A stretch of DNA of 64,000 nucleotides from Paracidovorax wautersii. Lineage in GTDB: Bacteria > Pseudomonadota > Gammaproteobacteria > Burkholderiales > Burkholderiaceae_C. The stretch covers positions 1,240,001-1,304,000 of the forward strand of contig NZ_JAVIZX010000001.1 of NCBI RefSeq assembly GCF_031453675.1, written 5' to 3'. The notes under the pieces are model-generated. The model did no database searches. It had not been told where the DNA came from and worked only from the letters and a program-made list of their open reading frames with translations. A program made the position numbers and the translations under genes. Shown here piece after piece: positions 1 through 9,176 of the stretch (within the stretch, counting starts at the first letter, position 1; each line of letters starts with the position of its first letter).

Positions 1-1
1 C

Positions 2-466
2 CGCCTGACCACGCTGGACAACCAGATCGACACGGCCACCGGCACGCTGCGCCTGAAGGCCCAGTTCGACAATGCCGACGACGGCCTCTTCCCCAACCAG
101 TTCGTGAACGTGCGGCTGCAGGTGCGCACGCACCCCAGCGCGCTGGTGGTGCCCGCCGATGCCGTGCAGTACGGCAGCCAGGGCCCCTACGTCTACACCG
201 TGCAGGAGGGCAAGGCCCGGCTGCGCCGCGTGACGCTGGGCGCCAGCGACGGCGAATACGTGCTGGTGCAGGCCGGGCTGGAGCCGGGCGCGCAGGTGGT
301 GCTCGAAGGCCTGGACCGCCTGCGCGACGGCGCCGACGTGGTGACGGTGGCCGACGGCGCGCCACCGCAGACCGTGCAGCAGCTGCGCCAGGCGCAGGCC
401 CCGGCATCGCACGCCTCGGCGCCTTCGCCAGCGCCCGTGGCCTCCGCGGCGTCGGCCGCGCGCTGA
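2..466 (+). CDS. mdtA: RND efflux periplasmic adaptor, MdtA-like, 3' part
   Basis: The gene is cut by the window edge; only the C-terminal ~154 residues are visible. The adaptor is a periplasmic membrane-fusion protein that links an RND pump to an outer-membrane channel. The visible start (LDNQIDTATGTLRLKAQFDN) followed by FPNQFVNVRL is the beta-barrel segment typical of MdtA, and VPADAVQYGSQGPYVYTV belongs to the membrane-proximal domain. The tail is Ala/Pro-rich and low in complexity. It lies 36 bp upstream of the first RND pump gene and is surely the first gene of the same operon. The family is known; the substrate cannot be told from the sequence. Confidence 0.93.
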   Translation, partial: RLTTLDNQIDTATGTLRLKAQFDNADDGLFPNQFVNVRLQVRTHPSALVVPADAVQYGSQGPYVYTVQEGKARLRRVTLGASDGEYVLVQAGLEPGAQVVLEGLDRLRDGADVVTVADGAPPQTVQQLRQAQAPASHASAPSPAPVASAASAAR

Positions 467-502
467 GGCGCTGCGCCGCCTTCGGACCCTCCCGCTGTCG
501 CC

Positions 503-3500
503 ATGAACCTGTCGCGCCCCTTCATCCTGCGGCCCGTGGCCACGGTGCTGCTCATGCTGGCGCTGTGCATCGCCGGGCTCATGGCCTGGCGGCTGCTGCC
601 GGTGGCGGCGCTGCCGCAGGTGGACTTTCCGGTCATCCAGGTCTTCACCTTCCAGCCCGGGGCCAGCCCCGACGTGACGGCTCGCACCATCACCGCGCCC
701 CTGGAGCGGCGGCTGGGCCAGATCCCGAGCCTGCGGCAGATGTCGTCCACCAGCTCCAGCGGCGCGTCGGTCATCACCTTGCAGTTCGTGCTGGACGCCA
801 ACCTCGCGGTGGCCGAGCAGAACGTGCAGTCCGCGCTCAACACGGCCGCCACGCTGCTGCCGGCGGACCTGCCCGCGCCGCCCATCTACCGCAAGGTGAA
901 CCCGGCGGACGCGCCCATCCTCACGCTGGCCATCACCTCGCCCTCGCTGCCGCTGCACGAGGTGCACGACCTGGTGGAGACACGCATGGCGCAGAAGCTC
1001 GCGCAGCTGTCGGGCGTGGGCATGGTCAGCCTGGCGGGCGGCCAGCGCCCGGCCCTGCGCGTGCGCGCCAACCCCACGGCGCTGGCCGCGCACCGCCTGA
1101 GCATGGAAGACCTGCGCCTGGCCATCGCCGGCGCCAACGCCAACCAGCCCAAGGGCAGCTTCGACGGCCCCTACCGCACCACGCTGCTGGACGCCAACGA
1201 CCAGATCACCTCGCCCGAGGCCTACCGCCAGCTCATCGTGGCCTGGCGCACGCCGGACGGCAGCGTGGTGGCGGCCAACCGGGCCGGCAGCGCGAATGCC
1301 GGCACGGGCAGCGGCGCCACCACGGCCACCGCAGCGGGTTCTGGCACGGCGGCGGCGCGCACGCAGCCCGGCGCGCCCATCCGCCTGGGCGATGTGGCCA
1401 GCATCGAGAGCGGCCCCGAGGACCGCTTCCTCGCCGCCTGGGCCGACCGCCAGCCGGCCGTGCTGCTGAACGTGCAGCGCCAGCCCGGCGCCAACGTGAT
1501 CGACGTGGCCGACCGCGTGCGCGCCTTGCTGCCGCAGCTCACCGCCACCCTGCCCGCCGCCGTCGACGTCACGCTGCTCACCGACCGCACGCAGAGCATC
1601 CGCGCCTCGGTGCGCGACGTGCAGATGGAACTCGTCTTCGCCGTGGGCCTGGTGGTCATGGTGACCTTCCTGTTCCTGCGCAGCGCCACGGCCACCTTCA
1701 TCCCGGGCGTGGTGGTGCCGCTGTCGCTCATCGGCACCTTCGCGGTGATGTACCTGCTGGGCTTTTCGGTCAACAACCTGAGCCTGATGGCGCTGACCAT
1801 CGCCACCGGCTTCGTGGTGGACGATGCCATCGTGATGCTGGAGAACATCGCCCGCCACCGCGAGGACGGCCTGCCGCCGATGCAGGCGGCGCTCAAGGGC
1901 GCGTCGGAGATCGGCTTCACGCTGGTGTCGCTCACCGTGTCGCTGGTGGCCGTACTGATCCCGCTGCTGTTCATGCGCGACGTGGTGGGCCGGCTGTTCC
2001 ATGAGTTCGCGCTCACGCTGGCCGTGGCCATCGGCATCTCGCTGCTGGTGTCGCTCACGCTCACGCCGATGATGAGCGCGCGGCTGCTGAAGAAGCCGCT
2101 GCACCACGGCGTCGGCCCCGGCGCCGACGGCACGCCGCGCCAGGGCTTCATGGACCGCGCCATGGACCGCTACGGCCGCGCCATCGACGCGGTGCTGCGC
2201 CACCAGGGCCTGACGATGCTGGCCATGCTCGCCACCCTGGCGCTCACCGCCGTGCTCTACGTGCTGGTGCCCAAGGGCTTCTTCCCGGTGCAGGACAGCG
2301 GCGTGGTGCAGGTGGTGACCGAGGTGCCGCCCGACAGCGCCTTCACTATCGTCGCCCAGCGCCAGCAGGCGGTGGCGGATGCGCTGCTGCAGTCGCCGGA
2401 CGTGGCCAGCCTGTCGTCCTTCATCGGCGTGGACGGCAGCAACAGCGCGCTCTCCAGCGGACGCATGCTGGTCAACCTGCGCCCGCACGGCGAGCGCAGC
2501 GCCAGCGCGGAGCGCATCCTGCAGGACCTGCGCGAGCGTGCCTCGCAGGTGCCGGGCATCGCGGCCTGGTTCCAGCCGGTGCAGGAGCTGTCGATCGAAG
2601 ACCGCGTGAGCCGCACGCAATACCTCTTCACGCTGACCACGCCGCAGGCCGCCGTGCTGGAAGCCTGGGTGCCGCGCCTGCTGGAGCGCCTGCGCACCCG
2701 CCCCGAGCTGGCCGACGTGGCCAGCGACCTGCAGCAGCAGGGCCGCCAGGCGCATGTGGAAGTGGACCGCGACGCCGCCGCGCGCCTGGGCCTGACGGTG
2801 GCCGACATCGCCACCGCGCTGCAGAACGCCTATGGCCAGCGGCAGGTGGCCACGCTCTTCACCCAGGCCAGCCAGTACCGCGTGGTGCTGGAGGTGGCGC
2901 CCGAGCAGGCGCGCGGGCTGGACGCGCTGCAGACCACCTTCGTCACCACGGCCGGCGGGCAGAGCGTGCCGCTGTCGACCGTGGCCCGCGTCTCGCAGCG
3001 CACGGCACCGCTGCAGGTGTCGCAGCAGGGGCAGTTCCCCGCGGCCACGGTGTCGTTCAACCTGGGCGCGGGCGCCTCGCTGGGCGCGGCGGTGGCCGCC
3101 ATCGAGGCCGAGCTGCAGGCCGCGGCGCTGCCGCCGCAGATCGAGGTGCGCTTCCAGGGCGCGGCGGAGGCCTTCCGCGCCTCGCTGTCGAACACGCTGT
3201 GGCTCATCCTCGCGGCCGTGGTCACCATGTACATCGTGCTGGGGGTGCTGTACGAAAGCACCATCCACCCCGTCACCATCCTCTCCACGCTGCCCTCGGC
3301 CACCGTGGGCGCCCTGCTGGCCCTGCTGGTCAGCGGCCGGCCGCTGGACATGATCGCCGTGATCGGCATCGTGCTGCTGATCGGGCTGGTGAAGAAGAAC
3401 GGGATCATGATGGTGGACTTCGCGCTCGATGCGCAGCGCACCCTGGGCCTGCCGGCCGAGGAAGCCATCCGCCGCGCTGCGCTGCTGCGCCTGCGGCCCA

Positions 3501-3715
3501 TCCTCATGACCACCCTGGCCGCCCTGGTGGGCGCGCTGCCGCTGATGCTGGCGGGCGGCTCCGGCGCCGAGCTGCGCCAGCCCCTGGGCATCGTGATGGT
3601 GGGCGGGCTCATCGTGAGCCAGGTGCTCACGCTGTTCACCACGCCCGTGGTCTACCTGTACTTCGACCGCCTGTCGCAGCGGCTCGCGCGCCGCCGCGGC
3701 GCGGCCACGCCATGA
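503..3715 (+). CDS. mdtB: RND multidrug efflux permease, MdtB-like
   Basis: An inner-membrane proton-driven RND pump of 1070 residues, close to the usual length of MdtB (about 1040). The N-terminal membrane helix is at residues ~10-30 (ATVLLMLALCIAGLMAWRLL). The paired aspartates of the proton relay lie in GFVVDDAIVMLENI (~440), and the conserved lysine is in LIGLVKKNGIMMVDF (~963). An Ala/Gly/Thr-rich stretch at ~253-293 inflates one periplasmic loop. The stop overlaps the next start (ATGA), so the two pump subunits are translationally coupled, as expected for MdtB/MdtC, which form a mixed trimer. The substrate range is unknown. Confidence 0.95.
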   Translation: MNLSRPFILRPVATVLLMLALCIAGLMAWRLLPVAALPQVDFPVIQVFTFQPGASPDVTARTITAPLERRLGQIPSLRQMSSTSSSGASVITLQFVLDANLAVAEQNVQSALNTAATLLPADLPAPPIYRKVNPADAPILTLAITSPSLPLHEVHDLVETRMAQKLAQLSGVGMVSLAGGQRPALRVRANPTALAAHRLSMEDLRLAIAGANANQPKGSFDGPYRTTLLDANDQITSPEAYRQLIVAWRTPDGSVVAANRAGSANAGTGSGATTATAAGSGTAAARTQPGAPIRLGDVASIESGPEDRFLAAWADRQPAVLLNVQRQPGANVIDVADRVRALLPQLTATLPAAVDVTLLTDRTQSIRASVRDVQMELVFAVGLVVMVTFLFLRSATATFIPGVVVPLSLIGTFAVMYLLGFSVNNLSLMALTIATGFVVDDAIVMLENIARHREDGLPPMQAALKGASEIGFTLVSLTVSLVAVLIPLLFMRDVVGRLFHEFALTLAVAIGISLLVSLTLTPMMSARLLKKPLHHGVGPGADGTPRQGFMDRAMDRYGRAIDAVLRHQGLTMLAMLATLALTAVLYVLVPKGFFPVQDSGVVQVVTEVPPDSAFTIVAQRQQAVADALLQSPDVASLSSFIGVDGSNSALSSGRMLVNLRPHGERSASAERILQDLRERASQVPGIAAWFQPVQELSIEDRVSRTQYLFTLTTPQAAVLEAWVPRLLERLRTRPELADVASDLQQQGRQAHVEVDRDAAARLGLTVADIATALQNAYGQRQVATLFTQASQYRVVLEVAPEQARGLDALQTTFVTTAGGQSVPLSTVARVSQRTAPLQVSQQGQFPAATVSFNLGAGASLGAAVAAIEAELQAAALPPQIEVRFQGAAEAFRASLSNTLWLILAAVVTMYIVLGVLYESTIHPVTILSTLPSATVGALLALLVSGRPLDMIAVIGIVLLIGLVKKNGIMMVDFALDAQRTLGLPAEEAIRRAALLRLRPILMTTLAALVGALPLMLAGGSGAELRQPLGIVMVGGLIVSQVLTLFTTPVVYLYFDRLSQRLARRRGAATP

Positions 3716-6700
3716 ACCTGGCGCGCCTGTCCATCCGCCGGCCGGTGGGTAGCTGCCTGCTGGCCGTGGCGCTGGTGCTGCTGGGGCTGCTGGCCTGGCG
3801 CCTGCTGCCGGTGGCGCCGCTGCCGGAGGTGGACTTTCCCGTCATCAAGGTCTCGGCCAGCCTGCCCGGCGCCAGTCCCGAAAGCATGGCCGCCACGGTG
3901 GCCGCGCCGCTGGAGCGCGCGCTGGGCGCCATCGCCGGGGTGCAGGGCCTCTCGTCGTCGAGCAACCAGGGCACGACGCAGGTCACGCTCGAATTCGCGC
4001 TGGGACGCGACCTGGAAGCCGCTGCGCGGGACGTGCAGGCCGCCCTCAACGCCGTGCGCGGCCAATTGCCCGCGGGCATGAAGAGCAACCCCAGCTTCAC
4101 CAAGCAGCAGGCGGCGCAGCGGCCCATCGTGGTGCTGGCGCTGTCCTCGCCTCACCTGCCGCCGTCTGCGCTGTACGACGCGGCCTCCACCATCCTGGCG
4201 CAGCGGCTGTCGCAGGTGCCCGGCGTGGCGGAGGTGACCGTGGGCGGTGCCTCGCTGCCGGCCGTGCGCGTGCAGGTCGATCCGGCCGCGCTGGCCCACC
4301 AGGGCGTGGCGCTGGACGCGGTGCGCACGGCCATCGTGCGCTCCAGCGCCGTGCAGCCCATCGGCGCCATCGAGGACGCCGGCCACCGCTGGCAGGTGGC
4401 GATGGACGATGCGCCCATGCGCGCGGCCGACTTTGCGCCGCTGGTGGTGCGCTGGGTGAACGGCGCCGCGGGCCAGGCCGGCGGCGCGCCGGTGCACCTG
4501 GGCGACGTGGCACGCGTGAGCGATTCCACCGAGAACCGCTACAGCAGCGGCTTCCACAACGACAAGGACGCGGTGATCGTGCAGGTGCGCCGCCAGCCCG
4601 GCGCCAACGTGGTCGCCACCGTGGATGCCGTGCAGGCCCAGCTGCCCTACCTGCGCACGCTGATGCCGCCCGATGCGCAGCTCGACATCGTGCTGGAGCG
4701 CTCGCAGGGCATCCGCGCGTCCCTGGCCGAGGCGCACTTCACCCTGGTGCTGTCCATCGCGCTGGTGGTGGCCGTGGTGGCGGCGTTTCTGGGCCGGCTG
4801 CGCACGGCGCTGATCCCCACGGTGGCCATTCCGGTGTCGCTCATCGGCACCTTCGCCGTCATGTACGCGGCCGGGTTCTCGCTCAACAACCTGTCGCTGA
4901 TGGCGCTGATCGTGGCCGCCGGCCTGGTGGTGGACGACGCCATCGTGGTGCTGGAGAACGTGGAGCGCTACATCGACCAGGGCCTGCCGCCGCTGCGCGC
5001 TGCGCTGCGGGGGGCGGGCGAGGTGGGCTTCACCCTGGTGGCGATGACGCTGGCGCTGGTGGTGGTGTTCATCTCCATCCTGTTCATGGGCGGCATCGTG
5101 GAACGGCTGTTCCGCGAGTTCTCCCTCACGCTGGCCGCCGCCGTGGCGATCTCGCTGCTGGTGTCGCTCACGCTAACGCCCGTGCTGTGCGCCTACGGAC
5201 TGCAGGCGCGGCGCAAGGCGGGCGCGGTGCCGCTGCCCGCGCGCGCGGGCTGGGTGCAGCGGCAGTCCCGCGCCGGCGCGTTGATGCGCGCGGACGTGCG
5301 CCGCGCCTATGACCGCAGCCTGGTCTGGAGCCTGCGGCACGGCGCGCTGGTGCTGCTGGTGCTGGCGGCAGTCGTCGGCGTGAACGTCTGGCTCTACATC
5401 ACTTTGCCCAAGATCCTGCTGCCCCGGCAGGACACGGGCATCGTGCACGCCTTCATCCGCGGGGACGACGGCTTCTCCTTCCAGATCATGCAGCCCAAGA
5501 TCGAGGCCTACCGCCGCCTCATCCTGGCCGACCCGGCCGTGGCCCACGTGGCGGGCACCAGCGGCGGCATCGGCAGCATCGCCAACAGCTTCCTGCTGGT
5601 AAGCCTCAAGCCCCTGGCCGAGCGCGGCGGCGAGCCCACGCAGGCCGTGGTCAACCGCCTGCGGGCGATGGCGCCGGCCGTGCCCGGCGGCGTGCTGAGC
5701 CCGTCCATCGAGCAGGACATCCGCATCGGCGTGTCATTCGGCGAAGCGGACTCGGCCGTCATCCTGCGCTCGGGCGAGGTACGCGGGCTGCGCGGCTGGG
5801 CGCGCAAGGTGTCGCAGGCCTTGGCACAGCGGCCCGAGTTCGCCGACGTGGAGACGGTGAGCGACGGCGGCGCGCAGCAGGTCGTGGTGGACATCGACCG
5901 CGAGGCCGCGCGGCGCCTGGGCGTGGACATGGACACCATCGCCGCGGTGCTCAACAACTCGTACTCGCAGCGGCAGGTGGCCACGCTGTACGACCGGCTC
6001 AACCAGTACCGCGTGGTGATGGAGGTGGACCCGCGCTTCACCGCCCAGCCCCAGTCGCTGGCGCAGCTGCAGGTGATCGGCGCGGGCGGTGCGCGCGTGC
6101 CGCTCACCGCCTTCGCCACCTGGCGCTACGGCCTGGCGGACGATCAGGTCTACCACGACGCCATGTTCGCCTCGATGTACATCGGCTACAACCTCGCGCC
6201 CGGCGTCACCGCCGAGCAGGGCCGCCAGGCGCTGGACGCCGTGCTGTCCGGGGTGATGCTGCCCTCCAGCGTGCACGTGGCGCCCTCGCGCGAGGACGCG
6301 GCCAGCGCCCGGGCCGTGCGCGGCCAGCCGCTGCTGGTGCTGGCCGTGGTGCTGGCGGTGTACCTGGTGCTGGGCGTGCTGTACGAAAGCACGCTGCACC
6401 CGCTCACCATCCTGTCCACCGTGCCGCCGGCCAGCGTGGGCGCACTGCTGGCCCTGTGGCTGACCGACACGCCCTTCAGCCTGATGGCCCTGCTCGGCCT
6501 GTTCCTGCTGATCGGCGTGGTGATGAAGAACGCCATCCTGATGATCGACTTCGCGCTGGCGGCGCAGCGCCGCGAGGGCCTGCCCCCGCACGAGGCCATC
6601 CGCCGCGCCGCGGGCCTGCGCCTGCGCCCCATCCTGATGACCAACCTGGCCGGGCTGCTGGGCGCGCTGCCGCTGGTGCTGGGCACCGGCGAAGGCGCCG

Positions 6701-6873
6701 AGCTGCGCCGGCCGCTGGGCCTGGCCATCGTGGGCGGACTCGCCGTGAGCCAGCTGCTCACGCTCTACACCACGCCCGTCGTCTACCACTACCTGGAGCG
6801 CTGGCGCCAGCGCTGGGTCCGCCCGGGGCATGACGGCCCCCTGCTGGCGCCCGCCGCTGCCGTGCATTCCTGA
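3712..6873 (+). CDS. mdtC: RND multidrug efflux permease, MdtC-like
   Basis: The second RND pump subunit, 1053 residues. The start is the ATG at 3712, which overlaps the mdtB stop and gives the standard RND N-terminus MNLARLSIRRPVGSCLLAVA; the open frame extends further upstream only as an out-of-frame shadow of mdtB. The relay residues are in GLVVDDAIVVLENV (~409) and LIGVVMKNAILMIDF (~936). The protein is homologous to the preceding pump along its whole length, so the pair arose by duplication and probably works as an MdtB2C-type hetero-trimer. The outer-membrane factor gene follows after 5 bp. Confidence 0.95.
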   Translation: MNLARLSIRRPVGSCLLAVALVLLGLLAWRLLPVAPLPEVDFPVIKVSASLPGASPESMAATVAAPLERALGAIAGVQGLSSSSNQGTTQVTLEFALGRDLEAAARDVQAALNAVRGQLPAGMKSNPSFTKQQAAQRPIVVLALSSPHLPPSALYDAASTILAQRLSQVPGVAEVTVGGASLPAVRVQVDPAALAHQGVALDAVRTAIVRSSAVQPIGAIEDAGHRWQVAMDDAPMRAADFAPLVVRWVNGAAGQAGGAPVHLGDVARVSDSTENRYSSGFHNDKDAVIVQVRRQPGANVVATVDAVQAQLPYLRTLMPPDAQLDIVLERSQGIRASLAEAHFTLVLSIALVVAVVAAFLGRLRTALIPTVAIPVSLIGTFAVMYAAGFSLNNLSLMALIVAAGLVVDDAIVVLENVERYIDQGLPPLRAALRGAGEVGFTLVAMTLALVVVFISILFMGGIVERLFREFSLTLAAAVAISLLVSLTLTPVLCAYGLQARRKAGAVPLPARAGWVQRQSRAGALMRADVRRAYDRSLVWSLRHGALVLLVLAAVVGVNVWLYITLPKILLPRQDTGIVHAFIRGDDGFSFQIMQPKIEAYRRLILADPAVAHVAGTSGGIGSIANSFLLVSLKPLAERGGEPTQAVVNRLRAMAPAVPGGVLSPSIEQDIRIGVSFGEADSAVILRSGEVRGLRGWARKVSQALAQRPEFADVETVSDGGAQQVVVDIDREAARRLGVDMDTIAAVLNNSYSQRQVATLYDRLNQYRVVMEVDPRFTAQPQSLAQLQVIGAGGARVPLTAFATWRYGLADDQVYHDAMFASMYIGYNLAPGVTAEQGRQALDAVLSGVMLPSSVHVAPSREDAASARAVRGQPLLVLAVVLAVYLVLGVLYESTLHPLTILSTVPPASVGALLALWLTDTPFSLMALLGLFLLIGVVMKNAILMIDFALAAQRREGLPPHEAIRRAAGLRLRPILMTNLAGLLGALPLVLGTGEGAELRRPLGLAIVGGLAVSQLLTLYTTPVVYHYLERWRQRWVRPGHDGPLLAPAAAVHS

Positions 6874-6878
6874 ATCCC

Positions 6879-8363
6879 ATGACCTTTGCCGACGCCCCCC
6901 GCCCCCTTCTGCCCGGCCCGCGCCGCCGCCCGGCCGGACCGGTCCTGGCGCTGCTGCCGCTGGCGCTGCTGCTGGGCGCCTGCACCGCCGGCCCGGACTA
7001 CCGCCGCCCCGAGGTCGCCGCCCCCGCAGCCTTCCGCCACGACGCCGGCTGGCGCACCGTGGCCGCCATCACGCCGCCTGCCGCCGGCACCAGTGCGCTG
7101 CGCCCCTGGGCCGCGTTCGCCGACGGCACGCTGCAGCGCCTGGTGGACGAGGCCGCCCAAGGCAACCTGACCCTTGCCCAGGCCGAAGCGCGCTACCGCC
7201 AGGCCCTGGCCGTGCTGGACGCCAGCCGCGCGGAGCGCCTGCCCACGGCCGGGGCCCGCGCCAGCGCCACCCGGTCTGGCGGCGGAGGCGGCGGGAGCAC
7301 GGCCGGCACGTCGCGCAGCGGCACCGCCTATGCGGCGGGCCTGGACCTCAGCTGGGCGCCCGACCTGTGGGGCCGCGTGGCGCGCCAGGTGGAGGCCGAC
7401 CAGGCCCGCCTGCAGGCCAGCGACGCCGACCGCGCCGCCGCCCGGCTCGCGCAGCAGGTGCTGGTGGCGCAGGCGTACTTCCAGCTACGCATCCTCGACC
7501 GGCAGGATGCCCTGCTGCAGCAGACCCTGGTGGCGTACGACCGGGCGCTGCGGCTCACGCGCAACCAGTACGAGGCCGGCCTGGTGGCGCGCGCCGACGT
7601 GATCCAGTCCGAAACCCAGCGCGAGTCGCTGCGCGTGCAGATCTTCGCGCTGCAGCGCCAGCGCACCCAGGCCGAACACGCCATCGCCGTGCTGCTGGGC
7701 CGCGTGCCCGGCCAGTGGCAGCTGGCGCCGGCGCTGGACACGCCGCTGGCGCTGCCCGCCCTGCCGGCGCAGCTGCCGTCCGAGCTGCTGTTGCGCAGGC
7801 CCGACATTGTTGCGGCGGAGCGACAGGTGGCGGCCGCCAACGCCACCATTGGCGTCGCCCAGAGCGCCTGGTGGCCCGAGCTGACGCTGGGCGCCAGCGT
7901 GGGCGGCAATGCCGCGCGCTTCGCCCAGTTGCTCGATACGCCGAACCGGGTGTGGTCCCTGGGCCCCAGCCTGGCCGCCACGTTGTTCGATGGCGGCCGC
8001 CGTGCCGCCGCCACGCAACAGGCCGAGGCGGTGTACGACGAGCGCGTGGCCGCCTACCGCCAGAGCGCCCTCACCGCCTGGCAGGAGGTGGAAGACGCCC
8101 TGGCCGGCCTGCAGTCGCTGCAGGCCCAGGCCGCGCAGCAGCAGCGCCTGGTGGCGCTGGCGCAGGAGAACGAGCGGGTGGTGACCAACCGCTACCGCGA
8201 GGGACTGGTGAGCTTCCTGGAACTGAGCACGGCGCAGAACCTCACCTACACCAGCCAGCGCGCCGCCCTGGACACGCTGGGCGACCAGCTCGCCACCGGC
8301 GTGCGGCTGCTGGGAGCGCTGGGCGGCGGCTGGGTGACACCGGCGGCGACGCCGGGCTCTTAG
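6879..8363 (+). CDS. Outer-membrane efflux lipoprotein, NodT/OprM family
   Basis: The TolC-like channel of the efflux system, 494 residues. The N-terminus has a hydrophobic signal ending in a lipobox (LALLLGAC, lipidated Cys ~35), then TAGPDYRRPEV, the hallmark start of NodT-type outer-membrane factors. Two repeated coiled-coil/beta halves are visible, one starting near ADGTLQRLVDEAAQGNLTL and the second around LLRRPDIVAAERQVAAANATIGVAQSAWWP. It begins 5 bp after mdtC, which completes an adaptor-pump-pump-channel operon. Family and role are secure; the partner is assigned from context. Confidence 0.94.
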   Translation: MTFADAPRPLLPGPRRRPAGPVLALLPLALLLGACTAGPDYRRPEVAAPAAFRHDAGWRTVAAITPPAAGTSALRPWAAFADGTLQRLVDEAAQGNLTLAQAEARYRQALAVLDASRAERLPTAGARASATRSGGGGGGSTAGTSRSGTAYAAGLDLSWAPDLWGRVARQVEADQARLQASDADRAAARLAQQVLVAQAYFQLRILDRQDALLQQTLVAYDRALRLTRNQYEAGLVARADVIQSETQRESLRVQIFALQRQRTQAEHAIAVLLGRVPGQWQLAPALDTPLALPALPAQLPSELLLRRPDIVAAERQVAAANATIGVAQSAWWPELTLGASVGGNAARFAQLLDTPNRVWSLGPSLAATLFDGGRRAAATQQAEAVYDERVAAYRQSALTAWQEVEDALAGLQSLQAQAAQQQRLVALAQENERVVTNRYREGLVSFLELSTAQNLTYTSQRAALDTLGDQLATGVRLLGALGGGWVTPAATPGS

Positions 8364-8453
8364 AACGTGTTCACGCCCATGCGGCGCATCCAAGGCATTT
8401 ACTCATCCCGATTGCGCTTCAACGCGACCCCTGCGAGACCGTGAACACGTTCT
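8362..8453. repeat. Small element with 14-bp terminal inverted repeats (family D)
   Basis: AGAACGTGTTCACG at 8362-8375 is matched by its exact reverse complement CGTGAACACGTTCT at 8440-8453, flanking about 64 bp without a gene. The left end lies on the stop codon of the outer-membrane factor gene. The size and structure suggest a non-autonomous mobile element or a large hairpin acting at the mRNA 3' end. A shorter relative with AGAACGT ends lies at 35600-35642. That it is mobile is inferred. Confidence 0.6.
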
Positions 8454-8465
8454 TAGAACCTGTTC

Positions 8466-8530
8466 AAAGGCTTTTCAGCCTCTGGCGCTCTACCAGCAAG
8501 CGCAGCGCGCTACTGTTTCAATAGCACGAT
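8466..8530 (-). repeat. Dispersed repeat family A, copy 1
   Basis: Read on the minus strand this copy carries AACAGTAGC, then TGCGCTTG and GCGCCAGAGGC, matching the family core WTAGCTRCYTGCGCTTG followed by AAGCGCTAGAGGCC. The inner inverted repeat (GCGCTT/AAGCGC-like) can form a short hairpin. It follows the family D element, downstream of the efflux operon. Confidence 0.6.
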
Positions 8531-8547
8531 CCGGCGGGCAGAAATGC

Positions 8548-8570
8548 AAAAGGGCACCCGAAGGTGCCCT
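8548..8570 (-). terminator. Rho-independent terminator
   Basis: On the minus strand: an eight-pair stem AGGGCACC/GGTGCCCT with a TTCG tetraloop, followed by TTTT. It sits 38 bp beyond the stop of the minus-strand membrane protein gene and should end that transcript. Confidence 0.8.
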
Positions 8571-8607
8571 GGTGGCGCGGAAGGGGAACCCTTCCTGCGG
8601 CGGCCGC

Positions 8608-9048
8608 TCAGTAGTAGCGGCGGATGTTGTCGACGGCGATGCCGTTCATGGCGCGGCTCAGGTCGGCCATGATGCGGGCGTCGTGCAGCGCGGCGTTCCA
8701 GGTCTTTTCGTCTTCGGCCTGGCGGCGGCGGGCTTCGGCCCAGCCGCGGCTGGCAGCGCGCAGGGAGGACACGGCGCGGCGCACGGGCGTGGCCAGCAGG
8801 GCCAGGCCGGTGAAGGCGATCACCCACAGCACCATCCAGGCAGCCAGCAGGTGGCCATCGCCCCAGGTGTCGATGACCTGATTGGCCACCACCAGGAGGG
8901 CGGCCACGACGGCGGCCAGCAGCATGGAGGCGGCGCCACGGGCGGCGTCGAAGCCGGTTGCCACGTTCTTGAAGGCGGTGGCGGCCTGTTCCAGGCGGGT
9001 CACGCCGGGATGATCGGTACGGTAGTCGATGTGAACGAAGCTGGTCAT
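8608..9048 (-). CDS. Hypothetical small inner-membrane protein
   Basis: A 146-residue protein of unknown function. Two hydrophobic segments are visible at ~40-56 (SMLLAAVVAALLVVANQVI) and ~67-88 (LLAAWMVLWVIAFTGLALLAT). They are followed by a basic, soluble C-terminal half (RRAVSSLRAASRGWAEARRRQ) that ends RRYY. The layout predicts an inner-membrane hairpin with a cytoplasmic tail. It has its own terminator and is transcribed away from the LysR gene across an AT-rich gap. I cannot assign a function; base composition and codon use match the neighbours, so it is a real gene. Confidence 0.75.
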   Translation of the reverse strand: MTSFVHIDYRTDHPGVTRLEQAATAFKNVATGFDAARGAASMLLAAVVAALLVVANQVIDTWGDGHLLAAWMVLWVIAFTGLALLATPVRRAVSSLRAASRGWAEARRRQAEDEKTWNAALHDARIMADLSRAMNGIAVDNIRRYY

Positions 9049-9125
9049 GATGGGAACCCTTTTAAGCCGCTTGTGGCGAAATTGCCGGGCTAGTGGGATG
9101 AATCTTAGGGTTTACCCCATGGTTG

Positions 9126-9166
9126 TTCAACTTTATATGTTGAATCTCAGTCATTCATTTGAATGA
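9126..9166. promoter_or_regulatory. Two palindromes in a divergent promoter, LysR operator candidates
   Basis: TTCAAC-N7-GTTGAA at 9126-9144 and TCATTC-ATTT-GAATGA at 9151-9166 lie in the one AT-rich gap between the membrane protein gene and the divergent LysR gene. Both are perfect in their 6-bp arms. The first contains the T-N11-A pattern bound by LysR proteins, so autoregulation by the adjacent regulator is likely but inferred. Confidence 0.5.
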
Positions 9167-9176
9167 TGATTGGCGC

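Noticed and set aside
5734-6867. A 377-codon minus-strand frame over mdtC
   Set aside because: It lies fully inside a conserved RND pump gene and has the low-complexity composition of a complementary-strand artefact.
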